A DNA stretch of 64,000 bases, from contig CASFDV010000002.1 in the NCBI GenBank assembly GCA_949293555.1, positions 447,477-511,476 of the forward strand, in the 5' to 3' direction. The notes under the pieces were generated by a model. It had not been told where the DNA came from. It saw only the letters and a program-made list of their open reading frames with translations, and did no database searches. Position numbers and translations under genes: made by a program. Position 1 is the stretch's first letter. Every line of letters begins with the position of its first letter. This document shows, in pieces, positions 19,822-26,663 of this stretch. This DNA is from an uncultured Bacillota bacterium (GTDB taxonomy: Bacteria; Bacillota_I; Bacilli_A; RFN20; CAG-826).

Positions 19822-19980
19822 GTTCGGTTTCCTCCTTCTTGATCGAAAGGGCGCGGAAGCCCGCGCCCTTGATGATCTATTCCATGGAGGACGAACCGCG
19901 TCGTCTCCTCTGGGTAGCCATCGTGCCGAGGTCCTGGGGACCTCCGGCGAGCCGGACGGGCTTCTTTCTACCTATCGACG
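19822..19980 (-). promoter_or_regulatory. infC operon leader, candidate L20 autoregulatory element
   Basis: About 150 transcribed bases separate the promoter from the infC start. Near the end is a 9-bp perfect stem, AAGGGCGCG / CGCGCCCTT (19847-19870), followed on the minus strand by TTTCGATC, a weak terminator-like hairpin directly before the ribosome binding site (19831-19840). In Bacillota the L20 protein regulates this operon through a leader with such a terminator. The fold has not been matched base by base. Confidence 0.6.
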
Positions 19981-19986
19981 TGGCGA

Positions 19987-20014
19987 ATTATCCACGGGAG
20001 GGAGGCTCTGTCAA
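19987..20014 (-). promoter_or_regulatory. sigma-A promoter of infC-rpmI-rplT
   Basis: On the minus strand TTGACA (20009-20014) and GATAAT (19987-19992) are 16 bases apart. The promoter is embedded in the last codons of the HAD gene. Confidence 0.85.
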
Positions 20015-20641
20015 CTCCCATTCGTCGAGCCTATCGAGCGCCCCGGAAAGAAGGTTCCTCAAACCGGGGGAGGGCTCGTCCAGGTCCTTCACGTAGTAGG
20101 TCCGGATTCCCGCGCGGATCGCGGAGAGGGCCCCCGCGGGCGCGTCCTCGAAGGCCAGGCACTCCTCCGGGAGGGAATTGGTCCTCTCCAGGGCGAGGAG
20201 ATAGGGGTCCGGGAAGGGCTTGCCCCTCCTGGCCTCCCGCGCGGAGACGATCTCGTCGAAGGGGTTCCCGAGCCCCGCCTTCCCAAGAAGAGGGAGGATC
20301 CTTTCCTTCGGGGTCTGGGTGACGAGGGCGAGGCGATATCCTTCCTCGCTGAGCGTCCGGAGCCCTTCCCTCGCCCCTTCCTTCACGCGGGGAGGGGAAA
20401 GGAGCATCTCCTCCTTCATCCCCTGGTCCCTTCTCCTCCTTAGCTCCCCAAGGGGGGCCTCCTCGCCGAACCACTTATGGAGAAGCAAGTCCGCGAGGGT
20501 CCTGTCAAGGCTCCTGAGCATGAGGAAATCCGCCTTTTCGATAGGGAGATGCAGGGAAAGGGCGGCTTTCCTCCAATGCTTCTGGTAGAGCCTCTCGGTG
20601 TCGAGGATGGTCCCGTCGAGGTCGAGGAAGGCGGTCCTTAT
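19988..20641 (-). CDS. HAD-superfamily phosphatase (beta-phosphoglucomutase-like), apparent ATA start
   Basis: 217 residues. The first motif FLDLDGTILD sits at the extreme N-terminus; motif II is LALVTQTPKER, and motifs III/IV are RGKPFPDPYLLALE and LAFEDAPAGALSA, the pattern of subfamily IA phosphatases/phosphomutases acting on sugar phosphates. The catalytic DLDGT needs a start close upstream, but no ATG, GTG or TTG is in frame for 84 bases. An ATA at 20641 overlaps the clpP stop as ATAA, exactly where neighbours have ATGA or GTGA overlaps, and GGGGAG lies 8 bases before it. I infer an ATA start coupled to clpP translation. The substrate is unknown. Confidence 0.85.
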   Translation of the reverse strand: MRTAFLDLDGTILDTERLYQKHWRKAALSLHLPIEKADFLMLRSLDRTLADLLLHKWFGEEAPLGELRRRRDQGMKEEMLLSPPRVKEGAREGLRTLSEEGYRLALVTQTPKERILPLLGKAGLGNPFDEIVSAREARRGKPFPDPYLLALERTNSLPEECLAFEDAPAGALSAIRAGIRTYYVKDLDEPSPGLRNLLSGALDRLDEWELTEPPSRG

Positions 20642-21210
20642 AGACGCTTCTCCCCGCCGAGGATCTCGTCGATGATCCCGAGCTCCAGGGCCTCCTCGGG
20701 GGAGAGGTAGGTGTCGAGGCGGCAAGCCTCATGGAACCTCGCTTGGTCGGCCTTGCCGTTGCTCCGCTCGGCGAGGAAGCGCTCGGCGCCTTCCCGCGTG
20801 CTCTTGATCCGGTCGGCGAGCACCTGGAAGTCCTCCTGGCGGACGCTTTCCTCGGCGGTCACGAGGGACGGCTGGTGGATCATGATGAGGGAGTGGGGGA
20901 GGGCGTAGCGCTTCCTTCCCGCGGCGAGGATGATGGCCGCCATCGAGGCCGCGGTGCCGTAGCAGATCGTGTCCACGGGCGCGGAGATCGCGTTCATCGT
21001 GTCGATGATGGTCCAGCCCGCGGGGACCGAGCCTCCGCCGCTATCGATGTAGAGCGTGATCGGCTTCTCGCGGCTCTCCTCGTTCATCTGGAGGAGCATC
21101 ATCATCGTGTTGAGGGCCATCTGCCCGTTCACCTCGCCCACGAGGGGGATGTTGCGGCTCCTGATGAAGTTGTCGACGGATTCGTTGAGGAAGTAGCTCT
21201 TCTCTCCCAT
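20638..21210 (-). CDS. clpP: ClpP-like serine protease subunit
   Basis: 190 residues. The catalytic triad is visible: Ser in YGTAASMAAIILAAG, His in HSLIMIHQPS and Asp in RLDTYLSPEEALELGIID. The N-terminal part (SRNIPLVGEVNGQMALNTMM, then DSGGGSVPAGWTI) is ClpP-like. ClpP forms the chamber of ATP-dependent proteolysis with a Clp ATPase; no such ATPase is in the window. The start is 2 bases after the stop of the TraG-like gene, so ATPase, protease and phosphatase genes form one transcription unit. A second ClpP elsewhere in the genome cannot be excluded. Confidence 0.92.
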   Translation of the reverse strand: MGEKSYFLNESVDNFIRSRNIPLVGEVNGQMALNTMMMLLQMNEESREKPITLYIDSGGGSVPAGWTIIDTMNAISAPVDTICYGTAASMAAIILAAGRKRYALPHSLIMIHQPSLVTAEESVRQEDFQVLADRIKSTREGAERFLAERSNGKADQARFHEACRLDTYLSPEEALELGIIDEILGGEKRL

Positions 21211-21211
21211 C

Positions 21212-22897
21212 CTATTCTCCTTTCTTGCCCATCAGGGCGTTGACGAAGCGGCGGCGCTCCTGGGCGAGGGAATCGCTCTTGCCGCCTTCCTTGGCGATCG
21301 GGCGGAGGAAGCGGTCGCGGTAGCTCGGCCCCCTCTCGCCTTTTTCCCTGGAGGCGATGAACTCGGCGATTTCCTGGGTCCTCGTCCTGGCGGGGATGAG
21401 GAGCTCCTCCCCGATCTCGAGCCGCCCGCCCTGGCGCCTTTCCGGGAGGCGGATGTCGACGGGCGGAAGCTTCGCCTTCCCTTCCTCGTCGACGAGCGCG
21501 GGGTAGAGGCTATAGTCGGCAAGGCTCGCGAGATACGGCCGCATCCGCGGCATCATGACCAGGGCGTTCACTTTGGGGAAGCAGGGCCCGATGCGCTCGA
21601 TGTCGGAGAGGGTGAGGAGGGGCTTCCCGTCTTCGTCGGCCCCGACGTACTGCTGGATCTCGGTGAGCATCGAGGTCTCGCGGCTATAGAGGTAGACCCA
21701 CGTCTGGCAGTTCGTCTTGATCGTCTCCGCGTCGGCCTTGCCGTAGCGCCCTTCCAGCTGGGCGTTGCTCTGGAGGACGAGGTGGAAGCGGATGTTCCGC
21801 GAGCGCGCGGCGCTGATCATGTCGGTCATGTCGGGGATCGCCGGGATGTTCGCGAACTCGTCGAGGAGGAAGTTCAGCCTCCGGGGAAGCTTCCGCCCGG
21901 GGGAGCGGGAGGCCATCGCGATGGCCTCGCTATACATCTCCTTCACGAAGGAGGCGGTGATGAAGTCGAAGTTGCTCTTCTCGTCGGGGACGATGATGAA
22001 GATGGCGATCTTCCCTTCCTTCTCGCCAAGCCTTCCGATCGAGAAAGTGCTCTCGGAGGTGAGGTTCAGGGCCGCGTCGCTGTTGGCGAAGCAGTCGATC
22101 GCCGACTGGGCCATCGAGGTGATGCAGCGCCTCGTGTTCGGGGCGTTCCCGAAGACGGGGGCGAGGTTCCCGCGGATCCTCGAGTTGTCGGGGAGGGCGT
22201 TCACCAGCGTGCGGAGCGCGCGGTTGGTCATCGGGTCCCCGTCCCCGTCCCCGCTCACCGCGTTGATCATGGTCATGAGGGTGGAGAGGGTCTCCATGTT
22301 GCAGTCCTGGGGGCCGCTCGCCACCGCCATCAGGAGCTCGATCGCCCCCTGGAGCATGTGGTCGGCGGAGTGCTGCCAGTAAGGGTCCTGCGCGGACTGG
22401 AAGGGGGTGGTCAGCATCTTGGTGAGGTCGACGACGAGCTCGACGGCCCCGTCGACGTCCCCCTTCTCGTAGCGCTCGTAGGCGGAAAGGAGCGGGTTCC
22501 AGCGGTTGGAGCGCGACATGTCGCGGAAGTTGATGCAGCGCACCTCGTAGCCGAGCTTCTCGAGATAGCCGCTCGTGAGGTCGAAGATCTCGCCCTTGGG
22601 GTCGCTGACGACCAGGTTCTCGCCCTTCTCGGCGATCGAGAGGAGGGTCGGTACGAGGACGGCCCTCGTCTTCATCGAGCCGGTCGCCCCGATGATGAGG
22701 CTATGGGTGTCGCCCCCTAGGACCTCCGCCTCCTTCCCGTCGGTGAGGACGGGGATCCCTGAGTCCTTCGGTTCCTTCCCCGACCCGAAACGGACGGGGG
22801 AGAGGATGCCGGAAAGGCGGATCTCCTCCTCCGTCGCGAAGCGGTTCTCGAAGGTGTGGTCCCCGAAGATCCTGCTGTAGCGGTATTCGTTCGCCAT
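21212..22897 (-). CDS. TraG/VirD4-like coupling ATPase without membrane anchor
   Basis: 561 residues. Walker A is GATGSMKT at residues 70-77 (Met replaces the usual Gly before Lys), Walker B is LNFLLDEFANIP at about 341-352, and LVVSDPKGEIFDLTSGYLE plus WNPLLSAYERYEKGDVDGA match type IV coupling proteins, which feed DNA or proteins to a secretion channel. Unlike VirD4/TcpA there is no N-terminal membrane helix. No relaxase, VirB4 or other transfer gene is present. The ATG at 22897 gives MANEYRYSRIFG; the longer frame overlaps the upstream gene. It sits 11 bases after that gene and 2 before clpP. An orphan conjugation remnant is possible, but the good codon bias suggests a resident function. 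Confidence 0.88.
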   Translation of the reverse strand: MANEYRYSRIFGDHTFENRFATEEEIRLSGILSPVRFGSGKEPKDSGIPVLTDGKEAEVLGGDTHSLIIGATGSMKTRAVLVPTLLSIAEKGENLVVSDPKGEIFDLTSGYLEKLGYEVRCINFRDMSRSNRWNPLLSAYERYEKGDVDGAVELVVDLTKMLTTPFQSAQDPYWQHSADHMLQGAIELLMAVASGPQDCNMETLSTLMTMINAVSGDGDGDPMTNRALRTLVNALPDNSRIRGNLAPVFGNAPNTRRCITSMAQSAIDCFANSDAALNLTSESTFSIGRLGEKEGKIAIFIIVPDEKSNFDFITASFVKEMYSEAIAMASRSPGRKLPRRLNFLLDEFANIPAIPDMTDMISAARSRNIRFHLVLQSNAQLEGRYGKADAETIKTNCQTWVYLYSRETSMLTEIQQYVGADEDGKPLLTLSDIERIGPCFPKVNALVMMPRMRPYLASLADYSLYPALVDEEGKAKLPPVDIRLPERRQGGRLEIGEELLIPARTRTQEIAEFIASREKGERGPSYRDRFLRPIAKEGGKSDSLAQERRRFVNALMGKKGE

Positions 22898-22908
22898 GTC
22901 TGACCCTC

Positions 22909-23760
22909 CTAGATGAGGCCGATGCGGCCGAGCCTCGCCCCTCGTTCCGCGCTGAGGCGGAAACGTTCCGCCCACTCTCCCCCGGGGAGGAAGAGGGAGG
23001 CGGCCTCCTTGTCGAGGACGGGCTTCCCCTCCTTGGCGCGGACGTAGCACTCGTAGCGGATGTCCTCGGCAAGCCTCCTGGCGCTATCGAGCCCCTGGTT
23101 CCCCCGGGCGGAAAGGATGAAGGAGGAAGTCTCCTCGAGGAGGGGACGCGCCTCCTCCTTCACCTCGATCCCGGACCTCTCGATCCTTTCCAAGAGGTAG
23201 GAGAGGAAGTCCTCCTTGCGGACGCTCGGGCCGAGCCTCGCCCATTCCAGGCGGAGGCGGTGCAGGAGGTCGAGGAAGGCGTCCTCGTTCTTGTTCTGGT
23301 CCTGGCAGGTCGAGAGGAAGACGATGACGGCGTCCTTGTCGATCGTCTGGAGGAAGGTCAGGAAGTCCGTGAACTTCTGCGCCGAGGTGCCCCTCCTCTC
23401 CACCCAGTCGGTGATCTCGATCCCGAGGATGCCCTTGAAGGGGCGGCCCATGTGGGAGAGGTTCTTCCGGTATATGTCGAAGAAGTCGCGGGAGCTGAGG
23501 AAGCGCCCGTCCTCCTCGAGGAGCTCGAGGAAGTAGGAGTAGCAGGGCATCGGCCCCTCGAAGGAAAGGAGGCCCGTGCCCTTGAGGGTCTCGTGGATCC
23601 TCCTCAGGAGGGCGTCGAAGTCCTCCTCTTCCGAAAGGACCATGTATAGGTCCGGGATGAGCTTCCCCTTGGGGGATGCTCCCGCGGGCAGGCGGATCGC
23701 GGACCACTCCGCGAGGATTTCCCCGAGCTCGCGGGGAGAGGCAAGGGCGTTCTTTTCCAT
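22909..23760 (-). CDS. Uncharacterised partner of the TraG-like ATPase, possibly a degenerate AAA-type protein
   Basis: 283 residues, no signal peptide or membrane helix. I see no Walker A motif. Still, the order of segments resembles an AAA+ core that has lost its P-loop: a strand KGILGIEITDWVERRG where Walker B would lie, DAVIVFLSTCQDQ like sensor 1, and a helical end with SFILSARGNQGLDSARRLAE like the lid/sensor 2 region. This is inference from pattern only. It is the first gene of the unit with the TraG-like ATPase (11-base gap), which suggests that the two work in one complex. ATG 23760 is fixed by TAGAAT 7 bases upstream. Confidence 0.8.
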   Translation of the reverse strand: MEKNALASPRELGEILAEWSAIRLPAGASPKGKLIPDLYMVLSEEEDFDALLRRIHETLKGTGLLSFEGPMPCYSYFLELLEEDGRFLSSRDFFDIYRKNLSHMGRPFKGILGIEITDWVERRGTSAQKFTDFLTFLQTIDKDAVIVFLSTCQDQNKNEDAFLDLLHRLRLEWARLGPSVRKEDFLSYLLERIERSGIEVKEEARPLLEETSSFILSARGNQGLDSARRLAEDIRYECYVRAKEGKPVLDKEAASLFLPGGEWAERFRLSAERGARLGRIGLI

Positions 23761-23767
23761 TTCCTGG

Positions 23768-23773
23768 ATTCTA
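23768..23773 (-). promoter_or_regulatory. -10 box of the TraG-like unit, leaderless layout
   Basis: TAGAAT, 7 bases (CCAGGAA), then ATG at 23760. Confidence 0.55.
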
Positions 23774-23814
23774 CCATCCCCGGCCCCTCCCTATTCAAGG
23801 ACGGGCGGGGGAAG

Positions 23815-23820
23815 TATCAT
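23815..23820 (+). promoter_or_regulatory. -10 box of the divergent membrane protein-phosphatase unit, leaderless layout
   Basis: TATCAT, 6 bases (CGCCCC), then ATG at 23827. The two divergent -10 boxes lie only about 40 bases apart, so shared control is likely. Confidence 0.55.
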
Positions 23821-23826
23821 CGCCCC

Positions 23827-25191
23827 ATGAGCAAGACGAAGGAAGCGGCCCCCCTTGCGGGCGAGCGGCTCGCGGAGAAAAACCTCGAGGAAGAGGCGAA
23901 GGCGGCCAGCGCGGAGCTTTCCGAGATCATCTCGGGGAGCGGCTACGACCTTTCCCTCCGGAAGGCGGAGGAAGCCCTGAGCAAGCGCGCCAAGGGCGAG
24001 AAGATGCGCTCCCTCCTGGGGACGGAGGGCCTCGACCCTTCCTCCTTCCTTGCCCGCGTCTCCGATAAATGCATCAAGGAGCTCGCCGCCCTTCCCGAGA
24101 GGAAGGATGGGGAGCCTTTCCCATGGGAGCCCTTCCTCCTCGCGTGGTGCCGCTTCTTCCTCCTCTACACGAGGCTCCGGCGGGACCGCGACATCATCCT
24201 TCTCTACGACCTTCTTTTCGAAGGGGACCGCAACAAGGTCGGGAAGACGGACGAGGACAGCGCCCTCGTCTCCTCCTTCCGCGCCGCCTTCAAGAAGGCC
24301 TATCCCGAGGGAGGCTCCTACCTCAGGATCGCCGCCAGGAACATGCTCGAGCATCTCCGCCTCATGGCGAAGGCCCAGATCTACGGCCCTTCCAAGGACC
24401 TCATCGAGGCGACCCGCGCGATCGCGAAGGACGGGGGGCAGGACGGCTTCTCGAACCACCACGGGGAAGCGGTCGCGGACTACTACTCCCTCCATCTTGA
24501 GGACGCGATCGTCCCGGAAGGGGACGAGGAGAAGGGGAAGCCCCTTCCCGACAAGTCCGGGCGCGAGGCGCTTAGGCGCCTTCGCCCCTACGGGAAGACC
24601 CTCGCCCCGGAAATCCTCGAGGCGGCCTCCTTGATGCAGAAGGTCGTCCTTTCCCAGGAAGGGAAGAAGTACGCGAAGTTCCACCTCACCTACGGACGCC
24701 TCCTCGCCCTCCTCGGGGAAGGGGAGGATGCCGGGCGCGAGATCCGCGAGGGGATCGCCCTCCTCGGGAAAGGGCCCGAGGGCCTTTCGAGCCTCGCCCG
24801 CTACGAGAGCTACCTCCGCGAGGTGACCGGGGTCTCCTCCTTCTACCAGACGGAGTTCGAGATCCTCGCCCTCAAGGACGCCGAGGAGCAGCTGAAGAAC
24901 GAGAAGATCACGAACATCGCCTACGTCTCGATCTTCTCCACCCTCGTCGGCTTCGTCACTGCGACCGTCTCCGCGCTTTCGGGGATCGAGCAAATCGATT
25001 CCCTCGCCATCCTCGTCTCCCTCCTCGCCCTGTCCGTCTCCTTCCTCATCTCCCTCGTCCTCCTCTTCATCCTCGTCGTGAACAAGAAGGGGGTGAGGCG
25101 CCACAAGGCGGCCTACCTCATCATCGTCCTCGCCCTAATCCTTTCCTTCATCGGCTTCTTCCTCATCCTGAGCAGGCTGGGGATCGTCTGA
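23827..25191 (+). CDS. Membrane protein with large helical cytoplasmic domain, unknown function
   Basis: 454 residues. Residues 1-360 are charged and helical; the part KYAKFHLTYGRLLALLGEGE (281-300) and the following EIREGIALLGKG look TPR-like. Three membrane helices follow at about 362-384, 392-418 and 428-449. There is no signal peptide, so the N-terminal domain should face the cytoplasm. I do not recognise the family. The gene overlaps the PP2C-like phosphatase gene by one base (TGATG) and diverges from the TraG-like unit across 66 bases, so a joint function at the membrane is plausible. Confidence 0.82.
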   Translation: MSKTKEAAPLAGERLAEKNLEEEAKAASAELSEIISGSGYDLSLRKAEEALSKRAKGEKMRSLLGTEGLDPSSFLARVSDKCIKELAALPERKDGEPFPWEPFLLAWCRFFLLYTRLRRDRDIILLYDLLFEGDRNKVGKTDEDSALVSSFRAAFKKAYPEGGSYLRIAARNMLEHLRLMAKAQIYGPSKDLIEATRAIAKDGGQDGFSNHHGEAVADYYSLHLEDAIVPEGDEEKGKPLPDKSGREALRRLRPYGKTLAPEILEAASLMQKVVLSQEGKKYAKFHLTYGRLLALLGEGEDAGREIREGIALLGKGPEGLSSLARYESYLREVTGVSSFYQTEFEILALKDAEEQLKNEKITNIAYVSIFSTLVGFVTATVSALSGIEQIDSLAILVSLLALSVSFLISLVLLFILVVNKKGVRRHKAAYLIIVLALILSFIGFFLILSRLGIV

Positions 25192-25991
25192 TGGAAGTCG
25201 TCGCGAGGACGCGCTCCGCGGGGAAGTGGAACGAGGACGGCTACATCGCCGCCGAGTACTTCTTCGCGGTCATGGACGGGGCGACGGGCCTCGGGGACAG
25301 CCATTTCGAGCCGACCGACGCGATGTGGCTCGTCAAGTCCTTCGTCCGGGACCTGAACCCCGGAATCGAGGATTTGACCGCGGAACTGCAGAGGCTTTCG
25401 CGGGTCTACGGGGAACGCTTCGCCAAGAAGACGGACACGAAGGACCCCGCGGAGATGCCCTCGATGGGCCTGGCGATGGCGAGGGTCGAGGAGAAGGAGC
25501 TCCACCTCTGGATGCTCGGGGACGTCGAGATCTACCTCGAGGAGAAGGACGGGACCACCCTCTCCTTCCGCGACAAGAACCTACCGCGGATCGACGAGTC
25601 CGCGCTCCAGGAGATGAGAAGGATTGCCGAAGAGAAGGGAATCACCCCTAGGGAAGCCCGCCCCCTCATCCAGGAGAGGCTCCGCGAGAACCGCCGCCTC
25701 ATGAACGGCCTCGGGGGCTACCGCGTGTTCGGCCTTCCCGCCGCGGGAGCGATCCTTCCCTTCGAGACGAAGGTGCCCCTGGAGAAGGTCCGCTTCCTCG
25801 GGATGGCGACGGACGGCATCCTCCAGGCGGTGGACACCTTCCATCTCATGGATAGGAAGGCCTTGTTCCACGCGCCGTTCCGGAGGACGAGGCGGGCGAT
25901 CCTCGAGGCGGCGGCCAAGGACCCCGACTTCGTGGAGCATCCCCGCTTCAAGGACATCGACGACATGACCCTCCTCACCGTGACCTTCTAA
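25191..25991 (+). CDS. PPM/PP2C-like protein phosphatase
   Basis: 266 residues. Metal-binding motifs of the PPM fold are in the right order: NEDGYIAAEYFFAVMDGATG (residues about 15-34, with the Asp of the MDGATG turn), LGMATDGILQAVD at about 203-215, and DIDDMTLLTVTF at the C-terminus. PPM phosphatases remove phosphate from Ser/Thr with two Mg or Mn ions, often reversing a partner kinase or controlling a switch; no kinase gene is in the window. The gene is translationally coupled to the membrane protein before it. The class (PP2C/SpoIIE-like) is fairly certain, the target unknown. Confidence 0.85.
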   Translation: MEVVARTRSAGKWNEDGYIAAEYFFAVMDGATGLGDSHFEPTDAMWLVKSFVRDLNPGIEDLTAELQRLSRVYGERFAKKTDTKDPAEMPSMGLAMARVEEKELHLWMLGDVEIYLEEKDGTTLSFRDKNLPRIDESALQEMRRIAEEKGITPREARPLIQERLRENRRLMNGLGGYRVFGLPAAGAILPFETKVPLEKVRFLGMATDGILQAVDTFHLMDRKALFHAPFRRTRRAILEAAAKDPDFVEHPRFKDIDDMTLLTVTF

Positions 25992-26074
25992 AACCCCGCA
26001 TCTTGCGATTTTCCCCAAGTTTAGATTGCCTTGGTTTAGAACTTACGCTATTTTGATGGGGAAAGGGGGCAAGG

Positions 26075-26608
26075 ATGGAGCTCAAGGGGGATTCTTTAAG
26101 GTATTCCGTCTACGACACCGCCGCGGGGGACATGACCCTCATCGGCACGAGGAAGCGGCTGGTGAAGGTCCTTTTCGGAAGCCACGACCCCGCGGGGATC
26201 CCCCATGGGGAGACGACGCTCCTTTATGACGCCATCTGCGAGCTGAACCAGTATTTCTTCGGCCAGAGGAAGAGCTTCGACCTCCCCTTCCTCCTGGAAT
26301 GCGAGGACTTCGAGAGGAAGGTGTACGAGTACGTTCTCTCGATCCCCTACGGAGAGACGAGGACGGAGAAGGAGGCCCTCCAGGCCCTTTCCTCCAGGAA
26401 GGGCGTCCAGGCCCTCAGGGCCGCGCTCAGGAACAACCCCCTTCCCATCTTCATCCCGTGCCACAGGGTCGTGAGGGACGAAGGGGAGAGCCTCGCCCAG
26501 GAAGGCTACCCCGCGGGCGTCGAGATATGCGAGAGCCTCCTCGAGATGGAGCGCTCCGGCGGGAAGCGCTACCGCCCGGGACGCTACCTCCACCCTTCGA
26601 TCGGCTAG
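26075..26608 (+). CDS. ogt: Methylated-DNA-protein cysteine methyltransferase (O6-methylguanine repair)
   Basis: 177 residues. The active-site motif IPCHRVV has the methyl-accepting Cys at residue 129; EDFERKVYEYVLSIPYGETR is the helix-turn-helix region and the N-terminal domain is short. This suicide enzyme moves the methyl group from O6-methylguanine to itself. A GGGGGCAAGG site precedes the ATG. In most homologues the motif continues HRVVxxxGxxGGY; here it continues RDEGESLAQEGYPAG, slightly divergent. The gene stands alone and converges on thrS at a shared terminator. Confidence 0.93.
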   Translation: MELKGDSLRYSVYDTAAGDMTLIGTRKRLVKVLFGSHDPAGIPHGETTLLYDAICELNQYFFGQRKSFDLPFLLECEDFERKVYEYVLSIPYGETRTEKEALQALSSRKGVQALRAALRNNPLPIFIPCHRVVRDEGESLAQEGYPAGVEICESLLEMERSGGKRYRPGRYLHPSIG

Positions 26609-26610
26609 CG

Positions 26611-26657
26611 AAAAGGAAAGGGGTTCCGCTGGATTTCCCGGCAGGAACCCCTTTTTT
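26611..26657. terminator. Bidirectional terminator between ogt and thrS
   Basis: AAAGGGGTTCC and GGAACCCCTTT form an 11-bp stem around a 16-base loop, with TTTTTTCG on the plus strand and TTTCCTTTTC on the minus strand. Confidence 0.85.
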
Positions 26658-26663
26658 CGTCGG

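Noticed and set aside
21212..22897. Reading the TraG-like gene as part of an integrated conjugative element
   Set aside because: No relaxase, VirB4, integrase, excisionase or attachment repeats within the window, and the surrounding genes are housekeeping; kept as an orphan ATPase instead.
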